A stretch of DNA of 64,000 nucleotides. Origin: Lachnospiraceae bacterium AC3007 (lineage in GTDB: Bacteria > Bacillota > Clostridia > Lachnospirales > Lachnospiraceae). The translations under genes were made by a program, and so were the position numbers. Under the pieces are notes generated by a model, which did no database searches, was not told the origin of the DNA, and worked only from the letters and a program-made list of their open reading frames with translations. The DNA lies in contig KK211271.1 in the NCBI GenBank assembly GCA_000621405.1, positions 62,001 to 126,000 of the forward strand, written 5' to 3'. Positions 1-9,200 of the stretch are shown one piece after another (positions within the stretch are counted from its first letter, which is position 1; the number at the start of each line of letters is the position of its first letter).

Positions 1-329
1 TTCTTTTCAAGGCCCTTGTCATGGTTCAGTTTCAAAAGGTCCTTACAGTCGATGAACCCTTCATGCTCACTTTTGATCCTTCGCGCGACCTCAGTGACCA
101 TGGCCGGATCATCATAGCCCATGAGCCCCAGCGCCATTATCGCTCCGGTAAAGGCTCCGCAGGCGGATGCTATCCGCATTCCGCCTCCGAAGTTAGCTGT
201 CATCTTAAGCGCAGTCTCTTCATCTATGCCGGCTTCTTCGGCAAAGGGAAGAAGCACTGACTGCGCGCAGTTGTAATGGGGAGTGACAGTTGCCCTGAGT
301 TCCCTGGCTCTGTCCAGATACTTACTCAT
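1..329 (-). CDS. C_GCAxxG_C_C family protein (N-terminal part, cut by window edge)
   Basis: Translating the minus strand from the ATG at 327-329 gives about 109 residues that run off the window start without a stop. The residues HYNCAQSVL near position 20, FGGGMR near 47 and the following ACGAFTGA match the redox-active cysteine pattern that names the C_GCAxxG_C_C family (also called C-GCAxxG-C-C). Members are small proteins of unknown function, thought to bind metal or take part in electron transfer. The start lies 8 bases inside the end of the upstream DUF4349 gene, so translation is probably coupled. The C-terminal cysteines of the family are outside the window. Confidence 0.85.
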   Translation of the reverse strand, partial: MSKYLDRARELRATVTPHYNCAQSVLLPFAEEAGIDEETALKMTANFGGGMRIASACGAFTGAIMALGLMGYDDPAMVTEVARRIKSEHEGFIDCKDLLKLNHDKGLEK

Positions 330-1533
330 CTTTCTTATCCTTCCCTTCTGTATCAGCCGGAGCATCCTCAGTCTTTGAGTCCGCATTCTCAGCTGTATCA
401 GTCTTATCATCCGTGCTTTCACCGGCTGCAGGAGTGATCGGCACGTTGCTCGTAAAGTGTCCCGGAGGGCCCTGCATCACATTCTGCTGAGGAACGGGAT
501 TCGGTATACCCTGCATGTGCTGCATGTTCTGCATGTTCATGCCGTTCATCTGCATATTCTTCATGCTCTTCTTTTTGGAGCTTTTGATTATGGCCTGGAT
601 TATCTTTACTATCACAAATACGATGAGCGCAAGGATCAGGAGCACAGGAAGGCGTGTGATGATGAAGATCACCAGCTGGATCGCAGCTTCCAGCCCGTCC
701 TCCATCTCATATGCAAAATCATCCCATATCTTTGACCAGAAGCTCTTTTCGCCCTTGTTGCCTGCTATCGTTCTGGTCTCCATAGCGCTGATGGTCACAG
801 TGCTGTAGGATACCTTGTTTGCCATTGTCTTGAGCTGGCTCTGAAGGCTGTCGAGCTCGTAATTGACCTCTGCGATCTTATCCCTCAGGGTCAGGATATC
901 TTTCAGGTTGGTAGTCGTGTCCAGAAGCTCCATGAGGCTGTCGCGCTCTGCCTCGTATGTCGCAATCCTGGCTTCGACATCGACATACTGGAGAGTTACG
1001 TCCTCTGCGGATTCTGTCTTTGCTGTCACCGTTCCCTCATCGGATACGATGTTCAGGAAATCATCCAGCCTTTCTGCAGGGATACGCGCGGTGAAATATC
1101 CGTATCTGGACTCGGAATAATCAGAATCATATGCATTGATATCCATGCTCTCGATATAGCCGTCATAATCATATACGGTCTTCTTGAGATTGCCGGAGAA
1201 GGCCTCGAGACTAGCCACTTCAAGATCGATGCTTGCATTCCTGATTATCTTTGAACCGTGATCAGCTACTTCCTCTTCGGATATCTCCTTGCCGGCAGAG
1301 CCTGACTCTGAATCAGACACGTCTGCCGTCTCGCCGTAATCATATTCGGCTGCTTCCTCGGCCTCAGCATAACCGGTGGAGAAATCACTGTCTGCATAAA
1401 CCTCCGGATCCTCATAATAATAGTCGTCAGCGGCAGCCCTGTCGTATGAGTTGCTATCCGACTTGCTCCCGCATGCCGAAAGGATCAGCATAGCGGCCAG
1501 GAATGCCGACAATGTCATTAGTCTCTTCTTCAT
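322..1533 (-). CDS. DUF4349 domain lipoprotein
   Basis: 403 residues. A signal peptide ends in the lipobox LSAC with Cys21, so a membrane-anchored extracellular lipoprotein is predicted. Residues 22-90 are acidic and Tyr/Asp-rich linker. From about residue 95 comes a DUF4349 domain: a beta-rich part, then a Leu/Glu coiled-coil region around SLMELL and DKIAEVNYELDSLQ. A single hydrophobic helix lies near residues 285-315, followed by a basic KKKS patch, a Met/Gln/Asn-rich stretch and an acidic tail. An AGGAGGTG ribosome site sits just upstream of the ATG. The gene overlaps the downstream C_GCAxxG gene by 8 bases. Function is unknown; DUF4349 proteins are common surface lipoproteins of Firmicutes. 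Confidence 0.85.
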   Translation of the reverse strand: MKKRLMTLSAFLAAMLILSACGSKSDSNSYDRAAADDYYYEDPEVYADSDFSTGYAEAEEAAEYDYGETADVSDSESGSAGKEISEEEVADHGSKIIRNASIDLEVASLEAFSGNLKKTVYDYDGYIESMDINAYDSDYSESRYGYFTARIPAERLDDFLNIVSDEGTVTAKTESAEDVTLQYVDVEARIATYEAERDSLMELLDTTTNLKDILTLRDKIAEVNYELDSLQSQLKTMANKVSYSTVTISAMETRTIAGNKGEKSFWSKIWDDFAYEMEDGLEAAIQLVIFIITRLPVLLILALIVFVIVKIIQAIIKSSKKKSMKNMQMNGMNMQNMQHMQGIPNPVPQQNVMQGPPGHFTSNVPITPAAGESTDDKTDTAENADSKTEDAPADTEGKDKKDE

Positions 1534-1600
1534 TTTTCACCTCCTGTTAATGATCGCGTTACCAAAATGATATATCCGTAATCGTTATGTATGCCCGTCT

Positions 1601-1679
1601 CATGGACAATATAATTAGCTTAGTTACGCCGGCGCATGGACCATATTATTAGCTTAGTTACGCCGGCGCATGGACCACA
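1601..1679. repeat. 34-bp tandem repeat, two copies plus a partial
   Basis: Units start at 1601, 1635 and 1669, each beginning catgga and, in the two full copies, ending gttacgccggcg. The two full copies differ at only a few bases and the third is cut after about 11 bases. The array lies in the 373-bp gene-free stretch between the DUF4349 gene and the CPBP protease. I see no credible gene in it. Confidence 0.85.
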
Positions 1680-1700
1680 TGCCATCGGGCTTAAGCGCTG

Positions 1701-1726
1701 CAAAATATGCCCTTTGGCATATTTTG
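1701..1726. repeat. Perfect 11-bp hairpin
   Basis: CAAAATATGCC (1701-1711) and GGCATATTTTG (1716-1726) are exact reverse complements around a 4-base loop. No T-run follows on either strand, so it is not a typical terminator. It sits between two tandem repeat arrays and 181 bases downstream of the CPBP gene stop. Confidence 0.75.
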
Positions 1727-1776
1727 AACGCCGTTTACGAGCGCTATGCGCGAGTGGCGTCGGTAAAGATGCGCAA

Positions 1777-1900
1777 ATGCGCCCGAGTGACATGTGTCCA
1801 TGCTTCGGCTCACTTGTTGCAATAGATGAACTAATGCGCCCGAGTGACATGTGTCCATGCTTCGGCTCACGTGTTGCAATAGATGAACTAATGCGCCCGA
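1777..1900. repeat. 57-bp tandem repeat, two copies plus a partial, family shared with 48.6-48.9 kb
   Basis: Units begin atgcgcccga at 1777, 1834 and 1891. The first two are full 57-base copies differing at about one position (cacttg versus cacgtg). The reverse complement aligns along most of its length with the ~58-bp units at 48701 and 48759, so the same repeat family occurs about 47 kb apart in opposite orientation. The period equals 19 codons, which keeps a minus-strand frame open, but no start context or known protein supports coding. Confidence 0.85.
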
Positions 1901-1906
1901 CGGCAC

Positions 1907-2833
1907 TTACGGCATCATGTCACCGATCAGCATGAATATGATGACTGTCGCCGATATCACCATGCCCGCTATCATCGGAACGGTTATGATCCTTCCGTAG
2001 CGCTCGGCCCGGTTCTTCTTCCTGAATATATTTGCAAAGCACCCCGTGCGTCCTTCGGTCAGGGCGATGACCCTGAGCAGGAGCAGCGCGCCTATGGTAG
2101 TAAATATCGATATGAAAAGGAACATGATCCCGGTGGAGACATAAGCCGCTGCGCTCTCAGCGCCCGTGGCGGCAAGCATTCCGTCCAGATTTTCAAAAGT
2201 ATCCTCCAGCAAAAACGAGAGAAGGACGCTCACGCTGTTCGTTGTCACATGACAGATCATCGACGAAAAGATGCTCCCGGTCGCTTCCACCAGAAGCCCC
2301 CAGAATATGCCCATGCATACTGCATACGAAAACTGATTGAGATTCATGTGAATAAGTCCGAATAAAAACCCGGAGAGGATAATGGGAGTCAGTATCCTGC
2401 CTGTGGTACGAAGCCCTGACAGCAGCACTCCCCTGAAGACAAATTCCTCGACTATAGGTCCTATGATTCCCGCAAAGATCCATATGGCGAGAAATGATTC
2501 CCCGTCAAACTGTGATGTAAGCTCCATAGCCGCATTATCCGTTACCGCCATCGTGAAGGCATTCATCGCTATGATCAGCGGATAGCAGCACATGTGATAG
2601 ACCAGTATCAGAAGGACTGTCACAGGCTTGACAGGCTTGATATGAAGCTGTCCCGCAAGCTGTGCCCTTCCCTGCAGAAGAAAGAAAAGAGCCGGTATCA
2701 GAAGGCAGAGCTCACTGAAAAAGGCGGTAAGACCTATCCCGAGATCCGGGAAAAGCGAGCTCACCACGACCGAAGCCGCAAGGAATGCGATCGTCATCCA
2801 CAAAAAAGTCCAGCCTGTTCTCTTTACGTTCAT
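1907..2833 (-). CDS. CPBP family intramembrane glutamic protease
   Basis: 308-residue multi-spanning membrane protein. The family motifs are present: IVEEFVFRGVL (EExxxR) near residue 120, FGLIHMN (FxxxH) near 150-160 and a late ICHVTTNSV segment. These carry the glutamates and histidines of CPBP/Rce1-type proteases (CAAX-processing and bacteriocin-immunity relatives). Expected to cleave within or near the membrane; the substrate is unknown. It is the last gene of the run plsX to folC-like on the minus strand, 34 bases after the folC-like gene starts its own downstream gap. The ribosome site is weak, so the start is less certain than the frame. Confidence 0.88.
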   Translation of the reverse strand: MNVKRTGWTFLWMTIAFLAASVVVSSLFPDLGIGLTAFFSELCLLIPALFFLLQGRAQLAGQLHIKPVKPVTVLLILVYHMCCYPLIIAMNAFTMAVTDNAAMELTSQFDGESFLAIWIFAGIIGPIVEEFVFRGVLLSGLRTTGRILTPIILSGFLFGLIHMNLNQFSYAVCMGIFWGLLVEATGSIFSSMICHVTTNSVSVLLSFLLEDTFENLDGMLAATGAESAAAYVSTGIMFLFISIFTTIGALLLLRVIALTEGRTGCFANIFRKKNRAERYGRIITVPMIAGMVISATVIIFMLIGDMMP

Positions 2834-2867
2834 TCAGTATCTTCTTTCCGATATCCTCTCTATGGGA

Positions 2868-4187
2868 TCAGATCCCGTTTTTCATCCACCGCCTTATCTC
2901 ACCGAGCATCGCTGCCGTACCCAGGACGGCCGTCGGACGTGTCGCGCCTGAAAGCGCATCCGATACGCTTTCCGCATATATGAAAGGCACTCCGAGTCTT
3001 TTAAGCTCTTCCGGCTGCTTTGAAGTAAAGCGGTAATGCGGATTGGAGATTGCTGACAGTATCACATGATGTCCGGCCTCATGCGCCTTTACGGCCACTC
3101 CCGCAAAATCCTTATCATCAGGTATGGCAAGTATTATATCCGCCCTGTCTATGCCAAGCTCCCTAAGTGCTCTGAGAGCGTAGCCGGCGCTGTTGCGGTT
3201 CACGCAGCAGTCCACGAGCATCGGAGGATCCTTCCTTATCATGGAAAGCCTTCCAAACCACTCAAGATGCATGAGCCTGTCTCTCAGAAACTTTTCATCC
3301 GTCTCATCTGATGCAAGTGACCCGCCCTGTATCTCCTCGGCCGCTGCCATGGCAAGAGCGAGATTGCGGCACTGGTTTTCTCCAAGGAGCGAGATCCCAA
3401 GATCCCTGTACAGCCTTCTGTCTGTCCTTACATTACAGATCATGCCGTCTTTTTGAAACCTTATATCCAGGGCTTCAAAATCCCTGCCGTAGAGCTTCAG
3501 CGGCACTCCTGCCTCCTTGGCCGCATTTTCTGTTATCCGCAGGGCTTCAGCGCTCTGTTCTCCCGAGAAGACGCATTTCATACCGGGTCTTATGACAGAC
3601 GCCTTGTCCGAAGCTATCTCTTCTATCGTGCTCCCGAGCTCTCTTGTATGCTCTAAGAATATCGTATTGATGATGGCATACTCTGCAGGCACATTGCGCA
3701 CATCATCATATCTTACGCCCTTGCCGTGCTCGAATATATCGCAGACTGTATCATGTCGCGCAAAGAAACTCAGCGCCACTGCGGTCTCAATACCTATCGG
3801 ACTTATAAAGAGTCCCTTGCTGTGGTCCGGCTCTGCCTGATCAAATAACGGCTTGAGCCCGGATACGATATCGGCAAACTCAGCATCTTCTATGAGATCA
3901 TCGTCTATCCTGAACCTCTCGTTAAAATCAAGGATATGCGGGCTCGTCATAAGACCGGTCTTCATCTTCAGCGAAAGGATCGACATCAGGATGTAGGCTG
4001 CCGAGCCTTTGCCCTTGCTCCCCGTGACAGCCACTGCCGTATTGCCTCTGAAGAGACTTTTTATGATCTCCTCCGTATACTCGGGATGCCGCTTTTTACT
4101 GTCCGACATATCGTAGGAAAGATGCGGCAGCGCCTTCATATATGATGAGTATATATAATCTTCCGCCTCTTTCCGGCCAAGCTTCAT
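2868..4187 (-). CDS. FolC-like Mur ligase family protein
   Basis: 439 residues. VTGSKGKGSAAYIL near residue 55 is the ATP-binding P-loop typical of folylpolyglutamate synthases (usually GTKGKGS), and MTSPHILDFNERFRI follows as in FolC. The central EHTREL segment and NRNSAGYAL near 330 fit a Mur-ligase central and C-terminal domain. FolC adds glutamate to dihydropteroate or folates. The C-terminal half is divergent from canonical FolC, so a paralogue acting on another acceptor is possible. Downstream of ilvA by 6 bases, in the same transcriptional unit. No good ribosome site was seen, consistent with coupling to ilvA. Confidence 0.8.
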   Translation of the reverse strand: MKLGRKEAEDYIYSSYMKALPHLSYDMSDSKKRHPEYTEEIIKSLFRGNTAVAVTGSKGKGSAAYILMSILSLKMKTGLMTSPHILDFNERFRIDDDLIEDAEFADIVSGLKPLFDQAEPDHSKGLFISPIGIETAVALSFFARHDTVCDIFEHGKGVRYDDVRNVPAEYAIINTIFLEHTRELGSTIEEIASDKASVIRPGMKCVFSGEQSAEALRITENAAKEAGVPLKLYGRDFEALDIRFQKDGMICNVRTDRRLYRDLGISLLGENQCRNLALAMAAAEEIQGGSLASDETDEKFLRDRLMHLEWFGRLSMIRKDPPMLVDCCVNRNSAGYALRALRELGIDRADIILAIPDDKDFAGVAVKAHEAGHHVILSAISNPHYRFTSKQPEELKRLGVPFIYAESVSDALSGATRPTAVLGTAAMLGEIRRWMKNGI

Positions 4188-4193
4188 CTTGAT

Positions 4194-5408
4194 CTACAGG
4201 GTGGTCCGCACGACCTTGGGCTTATATCCTGTCTTTTCAAGAGTCGAGAGTATATGCGCCTTGTGCTCGCTCCCGAAGGCCTCCAGAGTGATCCGAAGTT
4301 CCACAGCCGCGTTCCTGTTGGTGGAGACAAACTGGTTGTGCTCGAGTTTTATGACATTGCCGCTCTCGGACGCTATGACACCCGCCACCTTCTGCAGCTC
4401 TCCCGGCTTATCGGGAAGAAGCACCGACACGGTGAATATCCTGTCTCTTTGTATCAGTCCCTGCTGGACCACAGACGACATCGTGATGACGTCCATGTTG
4501 CCGCCGGATATGATGCAGACTATCTTTTTATTCTCGCAGTTAAGCTGCTTTAAGACAGCCACGGTCAGAAGACCGGAATTCTCGACTATCATCTTGTGAT
4601 TCTCGACCATATCGAGGAACGAAGCCACAAGGTCCTCATCCGGGACCGTGAGCACTCTGTCTATATTGTCCTTAAGATAGGGGAATATCTTAGTGCCCGG
4701 AGTCTTGACCGCCGTCCCGTCGGCTATCGTGGAGACAGAAGGCAGGGTCGTCACCTCTCCCCTGTCCAGCGATGCCTTGAGGCAGGCTGCTCCCTCGGGC
4801 TCCACAGCTATCACATCCGTATCGGGATGAAGCAGCTTTGTGAGCACCGACACGCCTGTTGCAAGTCCGCCTCCGCCTACAGGCACGAGGATCATATCTG
4901 TAAGAGGCTGTTCCTTGAATATCTCCCATGCGATAGAGCCCTGTCCGGTCGCCACATCCTCGTCATCGAAGGGATGCACGAAGGTATACCCCTCCTGATC
5001 TGCCAGCTCGTAAGCCTTCTCGCATGCCTCGTCATAGATATCCCCGTGAAGTATGACCTCTGCTCCGAGATCCTTTGTGCGGTTCACCTTGATAAGAGGC
5101 GTGGTGTTCGGCATGACTATGACGGCTTTGACGCCGTACCTGCTGGCCGCATATGCGACTCCCTGGGCATGGTTACCTGCGGATGCCGTGATAACGCCCT
5201 TCGCGCGCTCTTCATCGGAGAGCCTGCTTATCTTGTAATAAGCTCCCCTGATCTTATATGCTCCGGTGCGCTGCATGTTTTCAGGCTTAAGAAAGACCTT
5301 GTTGCCTCTGCCCGCAACCGCTGAAAAGTAGTCGCTGTATATGAGCTTGGTGTCAAGAGTGACCTCCCTTACTTTCTCGGCCGCTTCTTCAAAGGATCTA
5401 AGATTCAT
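4194..5408 (-). CDS. ilvA: Threonine ammonia-lyase with ACT domain
   Basis: PLP enzyme converting threonine to 2-oxobutanoate, the first step of isoleucine synthesis or of threonine catabolism. RTGAYKIRGA holds the PLP lysine (residue ~50) and VPVGGGGLATGV is the phosphate-binding glycine loop. An ACT-type regulatory region starts near residue 325 (SVLLPDKPGELQKVAG). The length of about 404 residues fits the short biosynthetic-catabolic type with one ACT domain. I start it at 5408, because GGAGGG lies 8 bases upstream; the longer reading frame to 5441 would run inside ftsY. It overlaps the ftsY stop by 11 bases. Confidence 0.93.
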   Translation of the reverse strand: MNLRSFEEAAEKVREVTLDTKLIYSDYFSAVAGRGNKVFLKPENMQRTGAYKIRGAYYKISRLSDEERAKGVITASAGNHAQGVAYAASRYGVKAVIVMPNTTPLIKVNRTKDLGAEVILHGDIYDEACEKAYELADQEGYTFVHPFDDEDVATGQGSIAWEIFKEQPLTDMILVPVGGGGLATGVSVLTKLLHPDTDVIAVEPEGAACLKASLDRGEVTTLPSVSTIADGTAVKTPGTKIFPYLKDNIDRVLTVPDEDLVASFLDMVENHKMIVENSGLLTVAVLKQLNCENKKIVCIISGGNMDVITMSSVVQQGLIQRDRIFTVSVLLPDKPGELQKVAGVIASESGNVIKLEHNQFVSTNRNAAVELRITLEAFGSEHKAHILSTLEKTGYKPKVVRTTL

Positions 5409-6273
5409 CCAATAATCCCTCCATGAATTTACCTGTATCAAACCTCTTCAGGTCGCTGACTCCCTCGCCGAGTCCCACGAACTTGACCGGGATCTTCAGT
5501 TCATTCTCTATCGCTATGACTATACCGCCCTTTGCGGAACCGTCAAGCTTTGTCAGTACCACTCCGGTAACATCCGTAACCTCGTTGAATTCCTTCGCCT
5601 GTTCCTTTGCGTTCTGTCCGGTCGAAGCATCAACGACAGCAAGAGTCTCTTTTACGGCATCCGGATATTCGGATCTTATGATCTGATCGATCTTTGAAAG
5701 TTCGTTCATGAGATTCTTTTTATTATGGAGCCTTCCTGCCGTATCAACTATCAGCATATCGTAATCCCGCGCTTTGGCTGACTGTATCGCATCATACACC
5801 ACGGAACCGGGATCTCCGCCTTCTCTTCCCTTGACTATATCCACGCCTGTCTTCATGGCCCAGGAAGTAAGCTGCTCTATGGCGGCCGCCCTGAAGGTAT
5901 CCGCTGCCACCAGCATGACCTTCCGTCCCAGAGACCTGTAGCGCGCAGCCAGCTTCCCCGCTGATGTAGTCTTCCCCACTCCGTTCACTCCGACCATGAG
6001 TACCACGGACTTGTTGTCTTCATAGTCAAAATCATGTCCGGTAGAGATGGCATCGAGTTTTTCTTTCATTATCACGGTAAGAAGCTTTTTTGCACCGTCC
6101 GGATCATGCACTCTTTCCTTTTTGACACGCTCTTTGAGCTCATCCGACAGCTCCATCGCTGTCGACATGCCGACATCACCCATTATCAGGATGTCCGTAA
6201 GATCGTCATAGAAGTCATCATCCAGCTGCGTATATCCGGTGAAAAAATCAGAAAGTCCTTTGAAAAAGCCCAT
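5398..6273 (-). CDS. ftsY: Signal recognition particle receptor FtsY
   Basis: 291 residues, the compact form without the long acidic A domain. It is the SRP receptor GTPase that docks ribosome-SRP complexes at the membrane. Motifs in order: an N-domain helical bundle (1-90), G1 GVNGVGKTTSAGKL near 97, DTFRAAAIEQL near 127, DTAGRLHNKKNL near 180 and TKLDGSAKGG near 240. It lies 11 bases downstream of smc, the classical smc-ftsY neighbourhood, and overlaps ilvA. Confidence 0.97.
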   Translation of the reverse strand: MGFFKGLSDFFTGYTQLDDDFYDDLTDILIMGDVGMSTAMELSDELKERVKKERVHDPDGAKKLLTVIMKEKLDAISTGHDFDYEDNKSVVLMVGVNGVGKTTSAGKLAARYRSLGRKVMLVAADTFRAAAIEQLTSWAMKTGVDIVKGREGGDPGSVVYDAIQSAKARDYDMLIVDTAGRLHNKKNLMNELSKIDQIIRSEYPDAVKETLAVVDASTGQNAKEQAKEFNEVTDVTGVVLTKLDGSAKGGIVIAIENELKIPVKFVGLGEGVSDLKRFDTGKFMEGLLDES

Positions 6274-6284
6274 AGACAGCCTCC

Positions 6285-9200
6285 TCAGTCGCCCTTTTTG
6301 TCCCCGGACTCATCCCACTCGGAATCCTCCAGGTTCACCGCAACCTGAGTCGATACGCCCTTCTCCTGCATCGTGATACCGTACAGTCTGTCGCACTTTG
6401 TCATGGTGCCGCGTCTGTGGGTTATGACTATGAACTGCGTATGCTCGGTAAGCTTTGACAGATAGGAAGCAAACCGGTCCACATTGGCCTCATCAAGCGC
6501 CGCTTCGATCTCATCGAGCAGACAGAACGGTGAGGGTTTCATATTCTGTATCGCAAAAAGCAGAGCGATGGCTGTGAGAGCCTTTTCTCCGCCGGAGAGC
6601 TGCATCATGTTCTGGAGCTTCTTGCCCGGAGGATGAGCGATGATATTGATCCCGGCTTCAAGGACATCCTCGTCATCGGTAAGAGTGAGATTGCCGTGTC
6701 CTCCGCCGAACATCTCGCCGAATACGATATCAAACTGCTTATTGATCTCCGTGAATCTCTCCATGAACTGCTTTCTCATGGAGTCGGTCAGTTCCGCTAT
6801 GATCTTGTTCAGATCCTCCTCTGCTTTTACGATGTCATCTCTCTGACCTGTAAGGAAAGAATACCTCTCGGACAGTTCTCTGTATTCCTCTATGGCACCG
6901 ACATTGACATCTCCGAGGTTCCTTATCTCGGATTTGAGCTTCATGGACTCCTGTCTCATCTGCGGAAGCTCGCCGAGAGTGTCGTCCTTCAGTTCTCTGG
7001 ATGCCACCAGTGTGAGGTTGTACTCCTCCCACATGTACTTTATCCTGCTCTCAGTATTCTCGCCGAGCTTTTCTTTCTGATTCTCGAGCCTTATCCTCTC
7101 GCGCTCAAGACCGGCCTTTCTCTCGTTGATCGCATCCCTGTCCTCATAGAGCTTCTTCTGCTCCTTAGTAGCCTCGTCGCGGCTTTCTATGAGGCGCTTT
7201 AATTCGCCCTGTTTCTCGCTGTCGTAATCTCCCGCTCCGAGCAGGGCCTCTTCAAAGTTCTTTATCGCTTCCTTCTTGGAATTGACCTCTTCTTCATTTG
7301 AAGCGATATTGTCCTGTATAGTAGAGAGCTCGCCCTCAAGTCGCTTCACTTCTCCCTCTATCCTCCGGATGTTTTCATCCGTATAGCCAAGCTGCTCCTT
7401 GTATCTCGTCAGCTTTACGTCATATTCTCCGACCTCTTTTCTTAAGGTCATCGACTCCTCGGTAAGCGTCTTTACGAGTTCCTCAAGCTTTGCTGCCTCT
7501 TCGTCAGCTTCCTTTTCAGTCTTCTCGGAGTTCTGTATGGCCTCTTCATTCTCCTTCTGACTGTTCTTTATCGATACTATCTCTGTCTCGAGATCCGATA
7601 CCTCCGAGGATATGCCGTCGCTTCCGCTCCTGTTCTCGTTGCGCTTCTCCTCGGCAAGGTTAAGGTTCATATTTGCGGTGTTGAGATGCAAGCTCTCCTC
7701 CTGCATCTTATCCGTGATCTCCTGGAGAGCATTCCTTATCTCGCTCTTCTTATCGCGGAGCTCTTCTATCTTCTGCAACACCTTATCCCTGTCGGCAAGC
7801 TTCTGCTTCAGATCCTCCGTAAGCTCGTCTATCTCACGGCCTCTGCCTAAGAGATTGCTCTGATTCCTGAAGGATCCGCCCGCCATGGAGCCGCCCGGAT
7901 TAAGAGACTCGCCGGAAAGCGTCACAACCCTCAGGGTAAAGCGGTACTTTCGCGCAAGAGCAAGAGCATTGTCGATATTGTCCACCACGATGAAATTGCC
8001 GAGAAGGTTCTTTGCCACCATGTCATACTTCTTGTTCATCTTCACAAGAGTATCCGCCATGCCTATGACACCCTTCTCATTCACGGCATCTTTTGCCTTG
8101 AAATCGCGCTCCTGTATCGTGTTCAGCGGAAGGAACGTAACCCTGCCGGCCTTGTTCTCCTTCAGCATGGCAATGAGCTTCTTTGCCGATGCATCATCCT
8201 CCACCACGACGTTCTGGATATTGGCTCCCAGAGCCGTCTCTATAGCGGTCTCGTACTGATGGTCCACCTTGATGAGATCCGCCACGACTCCGCAGATCCC
8301 GGAGGACTTGTCCTTCTTGCGCTCCATTACATAGCGCACGGCATTGCCGTAGCCTTCGTAGCGCTCCGCTATATTCTTGAGACTCTCCAGTCTTGTCTTT
8401 TCCTCGGTATATGTTCTCTCGAGCTGTCTGTCAGACTCCGTTGCCTCGTCTATATCGGAGTTGATCTGCTCCAGCTCTTTTTCCTTTTCCTCTCTTACGG
8501 TATCAAGCTCACGGATGCTCTTCTGTATAGTCTCCATCTCCTGCTTCATGGCATTGATGGCATCCTTGGCTTCGGCTTCGGAGGTCTTGGCTTTTAAGAG
8601 CCTTGAAGCAAGCTCTGCTTTTCTGATCTCCGCCTGTGACAGCAGCGTCGAGAGCTTTTCCTTTTCTCCCTTGAGCACACCTCTTCCGTCTATGGTGTCG
8701 AGCACGAGCTGCTTCTTTGCTTCAAGCTCTGCAGAAGCCTCTTCTATACGGCTGTCGTAGGACGCAAGCTCTTTATTCTTGCCGCCGGCTTCTTCATCCA
8801 GCCCTTCCACCTTGCCGCCAAGCTCTTTTTTTGTCTCATTCAGCTTCTCAAGCTCGCTGCCGTAGGTCTCGAGACTCTTTTTGATATCCCCGCTCCTGCC
8901 CTTGAAATGCTCGGTCGTGGTATTGAGCGAATTGATCTGCTCAGTCAGCACCTTGATCTGCGAATCGATCTGACCGCGCTTTAAGTTGGAATCGGAGATC
9001 TCCTGTCTCATCTCCTCTATCCTGGTGTCGAGTTCGCTTATCTTCTCGCCTGCTTCTTCATATTTGGAATGGCTCGCATCGAGTTCATCGGTGACACCCT
9101 GTATATCGTTCATAAGGGCATCATACTTGCCGTCGAGCTCCTTCATGAGTCCTTCATAACGCTCGGATTCGGCAAGGAAGATATTGACGTCAAGCTTCTT

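Noticed and set aside
457-735. Plus-strand open frame across the DUF4349 gene
   Set aside because: It is the reverse of a well-supported lipoprotein with signal peptide and ribosome site.
1691-1906. Minus-strand 71-residue frame over the 57-bp repeats
   Set aside because: The open frame follows from a period divisible by three, with no ribosome site and no resemblance to a protein family. Kept as a repeat, and mentioned in findings.
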